A stretch of DNA of 64,000 bases. Origin: Roseibium sp. (GTDB lineage Bacteria > Pseudomonadota > Alphaproteobacteria > Rhizobiales > Stappiaceae). How positions within the stretch are numbered: position 1 is the first letter of the stretch; each line of letters starts with the position of its first letter. The stretch is taken from assembly GCA_017643925.1 (NCBI GenBank), contig JAEPML010000013.1, positions 1 through 64,000 of the forward strand, written 5' to 3'. A program made the translations under genes and the position numbers. A model generated the notes under the pieces. The model saw only the letters and a program-made list of their open reading frames with translations, was not told the DNA's origin and made no database searches. Shown here piece after piece: positions 18,527-29,677 of this stretch.

Positions 18527-19129
18527 TTATTCCAACGACACCCACAACACCTTGGCGTCTTCTTCACTCGTGGAGATGCACCCGTGACCCATGCCACTGT
18601 CATAATAGACTGAATCCCCTGCCTTGAGCGCAAGCGGACGGTAGTGTTCGGTGAACAGCGTCACCTCACCGCTGATCACGTACATGAATTCCTCACCACG
18701 ATGACGGATCCACGATTCAAACTCGGATACGTCACGTGCCTTGATCGTACTGATGTAAGGAAACATGCGCTTGCTGGTCAGTTCGGTGCACAGCAGCTCG
18801 TGACTGTAGGTCGGCGTATCCTGGGGCTCGCCCTGCCCGGACATCGTCACGTCCCGGCGGCCGGAAATGTCGCTCGGACCCGACTGGACAAAGAGCTGCG
18901 GTGTCTTGAGATCCAGCGCCTTGGTCAGGCGTCGCACGATATCGAAACTCGGCCGTGTCTGGTTGTTCTCGATCTTGGAAAGTGTCGACCGGCCGATTCC
19001 GGCTGCCTTGCCGGCTTCCTCGAGAGTCCAACCCTTCTGCTGCCGCGCTTCGCGGATCATCTTGCCCAGATGATCAAGATCGTTTGCCTCCACGATCTCG
19101 TCTTCAGTGTTTGGCGAAACCGGTTCCAT
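18527..19129 (-). CDS. XRE-cupin transcriptional regulator
   Basis: The 200-residue protein has an N-terminal XRE helix-turn-helix (LGKMIREARQQKGWTLEEA with GIGRSTLSKIEN, about 20-75) and a C-terminal cupin (about 120-198) with EFMYVISGEVTLF and GDSVYYDSGMGHG, the cupin metal-site His included. Such regulators sense small metabolites, often amino acids or amines. The ATG at 19129 follows an AGGCAGG ribosome site. It is divergent from glyA-gcvTHP-sdaA, and the gap holds a 16-bp imperfect palindrome, so regulation of glycine/serine catabolism is the most likely job. That is inference from position. Confidence 0.88.
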   Translation of the reverse strand: MEPVSPNTEDEIVEANDLDHLGKMIREARQQKGWTLEEAGKAAGIGRSTLSKIENNQTRPSFDIVRRLTKALDLKTPQLFVQSGPSDISGRRDVTMSGQGEPQDTPTYSHELLCTELTSKRMFPYISTIKARDVSEFESWIRHRGEEFMYVISGEVTLFTEHYRPLALKAGDSVYYDSGMGHGCISTSEEDAKVLWVSLE

Positions 19130-19222
19130 TGCCTGCCTCTTTTTCTTTCCCGCGCAGCTTGCACACTCTCCAACCAGGGTCAAACATTCCCAACGCAAAC
19201 TTTTGTTGCAAATATTGGAAAA

Positions 19223-19238
19223 GTTTCTTATAGGAAAC
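19223..19238. promoter_or_regulatory. Putative operator between XRE-cupin regulator and glyA
   Basis: GTTTCTTATAGGAAAC is a 16-bp imperfect palindrome with 5-bp arms GTTTC/GAAAC, located 55 bp before the glyA start and 93 bp before the regulator start. Further GGAAA-type half-sites follow at about 19252-19275. It is the best candidate binding site for the divergent XRE-cupin protein. I see no glycine riboswitch in this gap. Confidence 0.45.
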
Positions 19239-19293
19239 ACGGTCTCCCGTAAAGGGAAACGGCACCCTTTCGGAAAACAATCGGAGAAAGAAG

Positions 19294-20553
19294 ATGTTTC
19301 GGACCAATCTCGACGTCGCAGATCCGGTCATCGCACAGTCGATTTCCCGTGAGGCCGGCCGCCAGGCCGACCAGATCGAACTGATCGCATCGGAAAACAT
19401 TGTTTCCCGGGCCGTGCTGGAAGCGCAGGGTTCTGTGTTGACCAACAAATACGCCGAGGGTTACCCCGGGCGCCGCTACTATGGCGGCTGCGAATTTGTT
19501 GACGAGGTGGAATCCGAAGCGATTGACCGCCTCAAGAAGCTCTTCGATGCAGGTTTCGCCAACGTCCAGCCACACTCCGGTGCACAGGCCAACGGCGCCG
19601 TCAAACTTGCACTTCTGAAACCGGGGGACACGATCCTCGGCATGTCTCTGGATGCAGGTGGTCACCTCACCCACGGCGCTAAACCGGCCCAGTCGGGCAA
19701 GTGGTTCCATCCGGTTCAGTATGGCCTGACACCGGAAGGACTCATCAACTACGATCAGGTGGCCGAACTGGCGCGCGCTGAAAAACCGCAAATGATCATT
19801 GCCGGTGCATCGGCCTATTCCCGCATCATCGACTTCGCAAAGTTCCGGGAGATCGCGGATGAAGTGGGCGCCTGGCTTCTGGTCGACATGGCCCATATCG
19901 CCGGACTGGTTGCCACCGGGCTGCATCCCTCTCCGATGCCACATGCGCATGTGGTCACCTCAACCACACACAAGACACTGAGAGGGCCTCGTGGCGGCAT
20001 CATCCTGACCAATGACGAAGCCATCGCGAAGAAAATCAACTCAGCCGTATTCCCGGGCTTGCAGGGCGGCCCGCTGATGCACGTGATTGCAGCAAAGGCT
20101 GTCGCCTTCGGTGAAGCGCTGAAACCGGAATTCACCGAATACGCGCAACGTGTTGTCGACAGTGCAAAGGCCTTGTCAGAAGTCATGACGGTCCGCGGCT
20201 GCGCAATCGTTTCCGGCGGCACAGATAATCACCTCATGCTGGTCGACCTGCGCCCCAAGGGCGTCAAGGGCAATGCCGCCGAGGCGGCCCTGGAGCGCGC
20301 CGGCTTCACCTGCAACAAGAATGGCGTTCCGAACGACCCGGAAAAACCGACTGTGACCAGTGGCATCCGCCTGGGCACCTCGGCCGGATGCTCCCGCGGT
20401 TTTGGCCCGGAGGAATTCCGCGCGATCGGGCACCTGATCAACGATGTCCTGGACGCATTGGCGGACAACCCGGACGGCGATCCTGATGTAGAAGCGGCCA
20501 CCCGGGAGAAGGTCGCCGGGATCTGCGCAAAGTTTCCGATCTACGATTTTTAA
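19294..20553 (+). CDS. glyA: Serine hydroxymethyltransferase
   Basis: The 419-residue PLP enzyme interconverts serine and glycine with THF and 5,10-methylene-THF. Landmarks are [23 protein letters not shown], and the PLP lysine Lys227 in [13 protein letters not shown]. It is the first gene of an operon with gcvT, gcvH, gcvP and sdaA, which suggests a catabolic role: glycine cleavage supplies methylene-THF, this enzyme uses it to turn a second glycine into serine, and SdaA deaminates the serine. GGAG lies upstream of the ATG. A separate housekeeping glyA elsewhere in the genome is possible. Confidence 0.96.
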   Translation: MFRTNLDVADPVIAQSISREAGRQADQIELIASENIVSRAVLEAQGSVLTNKYAEGYPGRRYYGGCEFVDEVESEAIDRLKKLFDAGFANVQPHSGAQANGAVKLALLKPGDTILGMSLDAGGHLTHGAKPAQSGKWFHPVQYGLTPEGLINYDQVAELARAEKPQMIIAGASAYSRIIDFAKFREIADEVGAWLLVDMAHIAGLVATGLHPSPMPHAHVVTSTTHKTLRGPRGGIILTNDEAIAKKINSAVFPGLQGGPLMHVIAAKAVAFGEALKPEFTEYAQRVVDSAKALSEVMTVRGCAIVSGGTDNHLMLVDLRPKGVKGNAAEAALERAGFTCNKNGVPNDPEKPTVTSGIRLGTSAGCSRGFGPEEFRAIGHLINDVLDALADNPDGDPDVEAATREKVAGICAKFPIYDF

Positions 20554-20590
20554 GCCGCTGAAGCAGCAGGAACCAGAAAGGACCGGCACA

Positions 20591-21688
20591 ATGTCCGACG
20601 CCCCGAAACGCACACCCTTGTACGATCTTCATGTCGAGCTTGGCGGCAAGATGGTCGATTTTGCCGGCTGGGAGATGCCGGTCCAGTATCCCATGGGGAT
20701 CATGGGCGAGCACAAACAGTGCCGCGAAAAGGCAGCCCTGTTCGACGTCAGCCACATGGGTCAGGTGATCCTGAAAGGCGACAATGTCGGTGAAAAGCTG
20801 GAAGCAATCTGCCCGCAAGCCTATTCCACGCTCAACGAAGGCAAGGCCCGCTACGGCTTCTTCACCAACGAGAACGGCGGCATCATGGACGACCTCATTG
20901 TCTCCAATGCAGGTAACCATTTCTTCGTTGTCGTCAATGCCTCCATGCGTCACCAGGACATCCCGCACATGGCCAGGAACCTTGACGGTGTCGAGGTCAC
21001 GGAACTCTTTGACCGCGCCCTCGTGGCCGTGCAAGGCCCGAAAGCCGAAGACGTCGTCGGCAACCTGTGCCCTGCTGCCCGAGAGTTGAAATTCATGGAA
21101 ACCATGGTGGGCAGCATCAATGGTGTGGAGTGCCGGATTTCACGCCTCGGCTATACCGGTGAAGACGGTTACGAAATCTCGATACCCGAAGACAAGGCTG
21201 TCGACGTCACCAGGGCATTCCTGGCCGACGAGAACTGCGAGCCGGCGGGACTAGGCGCCAGGGACTCCCTGCGGCTTGAAGCCGGGCTTTGCCTCTATGG
21301 CAACGATATCGACAACGACACCTCCCCAATCGAGGCATCGCTGATCTGGGCCATCCAGAAACGGCGCCGCGAAGAGGGTGGTTTCCCGGGTGCGGAGCGC
21401 ATTCAGCGTGAGATTGCCGACGGTCCGTCACGGCGGCTTGTCGGCATCAAGCCGGAAGGACGCGCCCCGGCACGTCACGGTGTTGAAGTGCAAAGTGACA
21501 ACGGAGACACCATCGGCGTTGTCACTTCAGGCGGCTTCGGACCAACCGCCGGCTGTCCGGTCGCGATGGGCTACGTTGCAGCCGATCACGCCGAACCGGG
21601 CACCAAGATCAACCTGATGATCCGCGGCAAGGCGCAGGCCGCCGAGATCGTCTCGCTGCCATTCGTGCAGCAGAATTACAAACGCTAA
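20591..21688 (+). CDS. gcvT: Glycine cleavage system T protein (aminomethyltransferase)
   Basis: The 365-residue protein transfers the aminomethyl group carried by lipoyl-GcvH to THF, giving methylene-THF and ammonia. Sequence features are TPLYDLHVELGGKMVDFAGW, DVSHMGQ, the folate-binding region with GYTGEDGYEIS and the C-terminal ...GPTAGCPVAMGYV. It lies 37 bp after glyA and 16 bp before gcvH. Confidence 0.96.
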   Translation: MSDAPKRTPLYDLHVELGGKMVDFAGWEMPVQYPMGIMGEHKQCREKAALFDVSHMGQVILKGDNVGEKLEAICPQAYSTLNEGKARYGFFTNENGGIMDDLIVSNAGNHFFVVVNASMRHQDIPHMARNLDGVEVTELFDRALVAVQGPKAEDVVGNLCPAARELKFMETMVGSINGVECRISRLGYTGEDGYEISIPEDKAVDVTRAFLADENCEPAGLGARDSLRLEAGLCLYGNDIDNDTSPIEASLIWAIQKRRREEGGFPGAERIQREIADGPSRRLVGIKPEGRAPARHGVEVQSDNGDTIGVVTSGGFGPTAGCPVAMGYVAADHAEPGTKINLMIRGKAQAAEIVSLPFVQQNYKR

Positions 21689-21704
21689 GCGGGGAGAAAC
21701 CAGC

Positions 21705-22070
21705 ATGACCACCTACTATTCCGAAGAGCACGAGTGGATTAAGGTCGAGGGCGACATTGCAACTCTGGGCATCACGGCGCACGCAGCCGAACAGCTCGGC
21801 GAGATCGTCTATGTTGAACAAAAGGAAACAGGCGATACATTCGAAAAGAATGACGAAATTGGCGTGGTTGAATCCGTCAAGGCTGCCTCCGAGATTTACG
21901 CACCCGTGAACGGCGAAGTGGTCGAGGCCAACGAAGCCCTCGCCGACAGTCCTGCTACGCTGAACGAGGCGCCTGAGGGTGACGGCTGGCTCTACAAGAT
22001 CAAGCTCTCCGACACCTCCCAATTGAACGACCTCATGGATCTTGACGCCTACAAGGCCTTCATCGGCTAA
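21705..22070 (+). CDS. gcvH: Glycine cleavage system H protein
   Basis: The 121-residue carrier protein has the lipoylation site Lys59 in [15 protein letters not shown] and the typical start [14 protein letters not shown]. It shuttles the aminomethyl group between GcvP, GcvT and the dihydrolipoyl dehydrogenase. GGGGAG lies before the start, and the gap to gcvP is 11 bp. Confidence 0.97.
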   Translation: MTTYYSEEHEWIKVEGDIATLGITAHAAEQLGEIVYVEQKETGDTFEKNDEIGVVESVKAASEIYAPVNGEVVEANEALADSPATLNEAPEGDGWLYKIKLSDTSQLNDLMDLDAYKAFIG

Positions 22071-22081
22071 AGGAGCGCGAA

Positions 22082-24940
<2,859 letters not shown>

Positions 24941-24950
24941 CCAGACAACG

Positions 24951-24980
24951 GACGCGGCGCCAACTCCCTGGCGCCGCGTC
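24951..24980 (+). terminator. Strong hairpin between gcvP and sdaA
   Basis: A perfect 12-bp GC-rich stem (24951-24962 with 24969-24980) with a 6-base loop lies between the gcvP stop and the sdaA start. No T-run follows, so it may be a partial or Rho-assisted terminator or an mRNA 3'-end protector that lowers sdaA relative to gcv. Confidence 0.5.
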
Positions 24981-25000
24981 CCGTATTCAGGCCCACCGTC

Positions 25001-26416
25001 ATGTTCCTGAGCGTTTTCGATATCTTCAAGATCGGCATTGGCCCCTCCTCATCGCACACGATGGGCCCGATGACCGCCGCCGTCGCCTTCCTGGACCGCG
25101 TCTCGAACGGCGACAACGATGCTTTCGACCCGCAAGAAGTTAGCCGAATTATCGCGTCGCTGCATGGGTCGCTTGCGTTCACCGGCAAGGGTCATGCGAC
25201 TGATCGCGCCGTGATGCTCGGACTTCTCGGATTTCGGCCAGATGCAGTCGATGCTGATCTTGCCGAGCAGCGCCTTGCCGACTTGCACCAAAGTGCCAGG
25301 CTGGCCGTGGCAAAATGCGGTGAAGTTGCCTTCGATCCGGACAAGGACCTCGTTTTCGACTATGGCCCGGCCCTGCCGCTTCACGCCAATGGTATGAAAC
25401 TGACGGCTTTGGATACCGCCGGTGAACCCCTGCTTTCAGAGACCTACTATTCCATCGGTGGCGGCTTCATCATGACGGAAGCCGAACTGATCGCATCCGA
25501 GAAGGGGCCGGATTCGGATCTGCACGAGGAACAGGAGGCCGTCGGCTATCCCTATCCCTTCGGATCGGCTGCCGAGATGTTGCAAATGGGCAAGGCCTCC
25601 GACCTCACCATTGCCGAAATGAAACGCGCCAATGAAGAATCGGTGATCGGTGCCGACGCCTTGACCATGCGCCTCGATGCGATCTGGAAGGTCATGGACA
25701 ATTGCATCGAACGTGGTCTCACACAGGAAGGCATCCTTCCCGGTGGCCTCAGCGTCAAGCGGCGCGCAAGGGCCATTCACCAGCGCCTTCTGGATCAAAG
25801 CGGATCGAATTCACGGCAACCGCACACCGTCAACGACTGGCTGTCCGTCTACGCCATGGCGGTGAACGAGGAAAACGCTGCCGGTGGTCAGGTCGTCACG
25901 TCTCCAACCAATGGCGCTGCGGGCGTCGTGCCGGCGGTGATCCGCTACTACCGCGATCACTGCATCGACTGCACGCGCGAAGGCATCGACACATTTCTGC
26001 TGACGGCCGCCGCCATCGGCGGCCTGATCAAGCACAATGCCTCCATCTCCGGCGCCGAATGCGGTTGCCAGGCAGAGGTTGGTTCGGCCTCCGCGATGGC
26101 TGCAGCCGGGCTCTGTGCTGCCCTTGGCGGCTCAAACGAGCAGGTGGAAAACGCTGCCGAAATTGCATTGGAGCACCATCTGGGCATGACCTGCGACCCC
26201 GTCAGAGGACTGGTGCAGGTTCCCTGCATCGAGCGCAACGGAATGGGGGCCATCAAGGCGGTGTCGGCCGCTTCGCTCGCACTCCACGGCGACGGCGCGC
26301 ATTTCATGCCGCTGGACAATTGCATCGAGACGATGCGCCAGACGGGTCAGGACATGCGGGACAAATACAAGGAAACGTCCCTGGGCGGACTTGCGGTCAA
26401 TCTACCGGAATGTTGA
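25001..26416 (+). CDS. sdaA: L-serine ammonia-lyase (iron-sulfur type)
   Basis: The 471-residue enzyme deaminates L-serine to pyruvate. It is the single-chain form, with the beta domain (FDIFKIGIGPSSSHTMGPM) and the catalytic alpha domain (SPTNGAAGVVPAVIRYY). Cluster cysteines fit AECGCQAEVG and the MTCDPV region. It lies 60 bp after gcvP behind a strong hairpin and has only a weak ribosome site. It completes the glycine-to-pyruvate route of the operon. Confidence 0.95.
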   Translation: MFLSVFDIFKIGIGPSSSHTMGPMTAAVAFLDRVSNGDNDAFDPQEVSRIIASLHGSLAFTGKGHATDRAVMLGLLGFRPDAVDADLAEQRLADLHQSARLAVAKCGEVAFDPDKDLVFDYGPALPLHANGMKLTALDTAGEPLLSETYYSIGGGFIMTEAELIASEKGPDSDLHEEQEAVGYPYPFGSAAEMLQMGKASDLTIAEMKRANEESVIGADALTMRLDAIWKVMDNCIERGLTQEGILPGGLSVKRRARAIHQRLLDQSGSNSRQPHTVNDWLSVYAMAVNEENAAGGQVVTSPTNGAAGVVPAVIRYYRDHCIDCTREGIDTFLLTAAAIGGLIKHNASISGAECGCQAEVGSASAMAAAGLCAALGGSNEQVENAAEIALEHHLGMTCDPVRGLVQVPCIERNGMGAIKAVSAASLALHGDGAHFMPLDNCIETMRQTGQDMRDKYKETSLGGLAVNLPEC

Positions 26417-26425
26417 CGGCACCGG

Positions 26426-27157
26426 TTATCGGGGCTCCGGACGCATTCTTTGCATCCAGCGCTGAAGTTCACGCTCTGCGCTTTCCAGACTTTCCACATT
26501 GATGGCACGCAGGTTCAGGGCCCGTGTAATTGCCCGCGTCCGCTTGTTGATGGCATGGTCATCTGGAGAATATTCCAGACTGTCGACACCCAGCTTGTCG
26601 TAAAGCGACAGCAATCGGTTCTGCACTGTTCGCAAGGACATGCCCTGGCGCTTGGCGATCAGCTTGTCGGACAGGCCCAGGGCCATGTCGATCAACACGG
26701 CATATTCGCTGTCTGTCAGCGTATCGTGGGTTCGCGTCTGGCGCTGAACCTTGTGGATCTGCTGGTCCACCACGATCTGTGCTTCCAGCAGGACAGCCCT
26801 GAGCGCAAGATGCAGGCGTTCCCGCGTCGCGGTCTTCAACACATAGCCGTAGGAGGAATCGTTCGGGACAATCCGCGCAATACCGCGCAGATAGGCCTCG
26901 TCCGAATAGTTCGACCAGAACAGGATGCGGGTCTTGGGACGCTCCGCCCAGATCGTGCGCGCCGCATCGATCCCGTTGCGTTCCTTCATTTGAAGGTCCA
27001 TCACCACTGCCGGAACCGCGTGATTTCGGGCCTCGGCCTCACCAACCCGGCCGTCCAGCGCGTGGTAGATCTCGGTGACTTCGGGCAAGGCCTCTTCCAC
27101 GGCTTTTCGGAGATAGTCGGCATGGAACTTGTCATCTTCAACGAGCAAAAGCTTCAT
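26426..27157 (-). CDS. NarL/LuxR-type response regulator
   Basis: The 243-residue protein has a receiver domain with acidic pocket ED, phospho-acceptor Asp54 in VVMDLQMKERNG and the lysine in GYVLKTAT. The C-terminal domain has a helix-turn-helix of the LuxR kind (LTDSEYAVLIDMALGLSD, then MSLRTVQNRLLSLYDKLGV), less regular than usual. It overlaps the histidine kinase gene by 4 bp. With the kinase it is divergent from a sugar ABC transporter operon and probably controls it. Confidence 0.88.
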   Translation of the reverse strand: MKLLLVEDDKFHADYLRKAVEEALPEVTEIYHALDGRVGEAEARNHAVPAVVMDLQMKERNGIDAARTIWAERPKTRILFWSNYSDEAYLRGIARIVPNDSSYGYVLKTATRERLHLALRAVLLEAQIVVDQQIHKVQRQTRTHDTLTDSEYAVLIDMALGLSDKLIAKRQGMSLRTVQNRLLSLYDKLGVDSLEYSPDDHAINKRTRAITRALNLRAINVESLESAERELQRWMQRMRPEPR

Positions 27158-28422
27158 TCGCCAGCCTCCTCGTCTTCCGCTGATAGCAGGTCTCGCGCGG
27201 CAGGGCCGGGAAAGGGCAGGGAGACCTCAATGCGAGTTCCACCGGCATTCGAAATCCTGAAATCCGCGGCAATCAATCTTGCACGCGTGCGCATATGCGC
27301 CAAGCCGCCGGTTGCCTTGCCCTTCTTGCTTCCGAGAACGGACTTCAAACTGCCAATGCCATTGTCCGAGATGTGAAGCATCAACATTGCGTTTTCGAGT
27401 TTGACGGTGACGCAAATCCTGTCCGCCTTCGCATGGCGTGCGGCGTTATTGATCGCCTCTTGAGCGATACGAAACAGGGCGATGCGCGTTGTCGGATCAA
27501 TCGCGTCGATCTGGCCATCCGTTTCGTCCGACACGATCAGATCCATCATCTCGGCATCGGTGACAGCGCGTTCCAGGTGGATCCTCAACGCATGTGCAAA
27601 GCCGAACATTTCGAGAAGCGAGGGCACCGCCGTATCGATGATATGCCGCAGGTCCTGGATGCAATCCTGGATGCTGCCTACGATCTCCGCCTTTTCATCC
27701 GGCGTCTCGGCGGTTTCGAAGTCCCTCAAGATGCGCGTCAGATCGGCCAGTGTCTGGTCGTGAAGATCCATGCCGATCCTCTGGCGCTCCTGCTCCAGCG
27801 CCTTGGTCAATTCCAGCGCCCCCTGGCGCAGACCTTCTTCCCGCGCCTTCGCCTCTGCTTCGACGATTGCAGCCTTCTGCGCCTTTTCAATGGCCCATAG
27901 CGAATAGAAATAGGGAGCAAGGACATCCGCGATATGCTGCACGCGCTGGAGCGTGTTTGCATCATAGAGATCCGGTTGCCGGGACGAACAGTTCAGGGCC
28001 CCGATGGTCCGCCCGAGCACCTTCATGGCAACATTCACGCGGCTGCGCAGCTTGTGCTTGAGAATGGGCTCTGCCAGCGACCCCTCGAAGATATATCTCG
28101 GGTCCTCCATGGCATTGCCCGTCAGCATGTAGTCGATTTCGCTGAGCAGGATACTGCGGATCGGAGAGTGCTTGACCAAAGATCGTGACAGGCTCCAGCG
28201 TGTCTTGATCCCGACCTCGTAGCTGGTGTGCCAGATGACCTCGTCATCCACCAGACACACATCAACATGATCAATCGGCAGAAGGTTCTCGATCTCGGCC
28301 TTGACCGAACGCAGTGCCGACCGGATCTCGACCTGCCCGGCAAGATGACTGGAAATGCGCAACAACGAGTTCAGCGGATTGGGATCCACCGCGTTGTTTT
28401 CGCTTTTCAATTCCTGCCGCAT
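27154..28422 (-). CDS. Cytosolic GAF-domain histidine kinase (HisKA_3 family)
   Basis: The kinase of about 422 residues has a GAF domain (about 28-172), a coiled coil (178-215), a HisKA_3 dimerisation domain with His221 in GMDLHDQTLADL and an HATPase domain (ALFRIAQEAINNAARHA and DNGIGS). No signal peptide or membrane helix is seen, so it should sense a cytoplasmic ligand or partner. It is coupled to the response regulator by a 4-bp overlap. I choose the ATG at 28422 because the conserved part begins there; GGAGG lies 12 bases before it, which is far, so the start is not certain. Confidence 0.85.
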   Translation of the reverse strand: MRQELKSENNAVDPNPLNSLLRISSHLAGQVEIRSALRSVKAEIENLLPIDHVDVCLVDDEVIWHTSYEVGIKTRWSLSRSLVKHSPIRSILLSEIDYMLTGNAMEDPRYIFEGSLAEPILKHKLRSRVNVAMKVLGRTIGALNCSSRQPDLYDANTLQRVQHIADVLAPYFYSLWAIEKAQKAAIVEAEAKAREEGLRQGALELTKALEQERQRIGMDLHDQTLADLTRILRDFETAETPDEKAEIVGSIQDCIQDLRHIIDTAVPSLLEMFGFAHALRIHLERAVTDAEMMDLIVSDETDGQIDAIDPTTRIALFRIAQEAINNAARHAKADRICVTVKLENAMLMLHISDNGIGSLKSVLGSKKGKATGGLAHMRTRARLIAADFRISNAGGTRIEVSLPFPGPAARDLLSAEDEEAGE

Positions 28423-28504
28423 CTGAAGACGGCGCCTCCCTTTGTCACGCTTCAGTGTGCGGCAGCACAAGTCCTGCTGCAAGCCGTGTTACTGGCGACG
28501 AGCT

Positions 28505-28538
28505 GCAACTCAGATGCGGGAACCCGCAACTGAGTTGC
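28505..28538. promoter_or_regulatory. 34-bp near-perfect palindrome, putative operator
   Basis: Two 16-base arms (28505-28520 and 28523-28538) are inverted repeats with one mismatch and a 2-base centre; each outer part is GCAACTCAG / CTGAGTTGC. It lies in the divergent gap between the two-component genes and the ABC transporter operon, 110 bp before the transporter start. Absence of a T-run and the central position favour an operator, most likely for the NarL-type regulator. Confidence 0.6.
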
Positions 28539-28647
28539 GCGCATCTTTCTTTACACAAACCGCCCAGACTTCCAGTCTTTCTCCCGGATACAGCCGGGGA
28601 ACTGTGTCTTTCATCAACGCGCGCTTGTGAAAGCGCAGGGAGGAAAT

Positions 28648-29664
28648 ATGAATACCAAAGCTAAGCTTTTGGCGGCCGTTGCGCTTGTCTCGGTCAGCCT
28701 TCCGGGGGTCGCGATCGCCGACACCTCGGACAAGAGGATTGCTCTTTCCAACAACTACGCGGGCAACTCCTGGCGTCAGGCCATGCTGGCCAGCTGGGCC
28801 AAGGTTGGTGACAAGGCCGTGGAAGACGGCGCTGTTGCCGCCGCCGATGCCTTCACGACGTCGGAAAACCAGGCCACGGAGCAGGCCGCCCAGATCCAGA
28901 ACATGATCCTTCAGGGATATGATGCCATCGTCATCAATGCAGCCTCTCCGACCGCGCTCAACGGCGCCGTCAAGGAGGCCTGCGATGCCGGTATCACTGT
29001 CGTTTCCTTCGATGGCATCGTGACCGAGCCATGCGCATGGCGTATCGCGGTCGATTTCAAGGAAATGGGCAGACAGCAGGTCGAATACCTGTCCACGCGT
29101 CTCCCTGACGGTGGCAACCTTCTGGAAATCCGCGGTCTGGCCGGCGTCTTCGTCGATGACGAAATCCATGCCGGTATCGAGCAGGGCGTCCAGGAATTCT
29201 CGAATTTCGAGATCGTCGGATCCGTGCATGGCGACTGGGCACAGGACGTTGCCCAGAAAGCCGTCGCCGGCATCCTGCCCAGCCTGCCTGAAATCGTCGG
29301 TGTCGTCACGCAGGGTGGGGACGGCTATGGCGCGGCGCAGGCCATCAAGGCCGCTGGCCGCGACATTCCGATCATCGTCATGGGCAACCGTCAGGACGAA
29401 ATGAAATGGTGGGCCGAAGCTCGGGATGCTGACGGCTACGAGACCCTGTCCCTGTCGATTGCACCCGGTGTCGGAACCCTGGCTTTCTGGGTTGCCCAGC
29501 AGGTGCTTGACGGCGCCGAAGTGCCCAAGGATCTGACCGTGCCCTTCCTGAAGGTGACGCAAGACACGCTCGACGAGACCCTGGCGGCGACGCCGGAAGG
29601 CTCCGTTGCCAATGTTGAATACAGCCTGGACGATGCCAAGGCTGTGATCGCAGCGGCAAACTAG
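28648..29664 (+). CDS. Sugar ABC transporter substrate-binding protein
   Basis: The 338-residue periplasmic protein has a Sec signal (AVALVSVSLPGVAIA, cleaved before DTSD) and a Peripla_BP_4 type I fold: NNYAGNSWRQAM, GYDAIVINAASPTALN, and GDGYGAAQAI. It belongs to the family that binds monosaccharides for CUT2 transporters. GGGAGG precedes the ATG. The genes for the ATPase, two permeases and an SMP-30 lactonase follow, so the ligand may be a sugar or sugar lactone; which one is not shown. Confidence 0.92.
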   Translation: MNTKAKLLAAVALVSVSLPGVAIADTSDKRIALSNNYAGNSWRQAMLASWAKVGDKAVEDGAVAAADAFTTSENQATEQAAQIQNMILQGYDAIVINAASPTALNGAVKEACDAGITVVSFDGIVTEPCAWRIAVDFKEMGRQQVEYLSTRLPDGGNLLEIRGLAGVFVDDEIHAGIEQGVQEFSNFEIVGSVHGDWAQDVAQKAVAGILPSLPEIVGVVTQGGDGYGAAQAIKAAGRDIPIIVMGNRQDEMKWWAEARDADGYETLSLSIAPGVGTLAFWVAQQVLDGAEVPKDLTVPFLKVTQDTLDETLAATPEGSVANVEYSLDDAKAVIAAAN

Positions 29665-29677
29665 GGGAGCAAAACAC

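Noticed and set aside
19130..19293. Glycine riboswitch before glyA
   Set aside because: I looked for the paired conserved cores of the tandem glycine aptamer by eye and found none; the gap is also short once the promoter and divergent regulator start are allowed for.
28505..28538. The palindrome as a transcription terminator
   Set aside because: It has no T-run on either side and lies between two divergent start regions, where no transcript ends.
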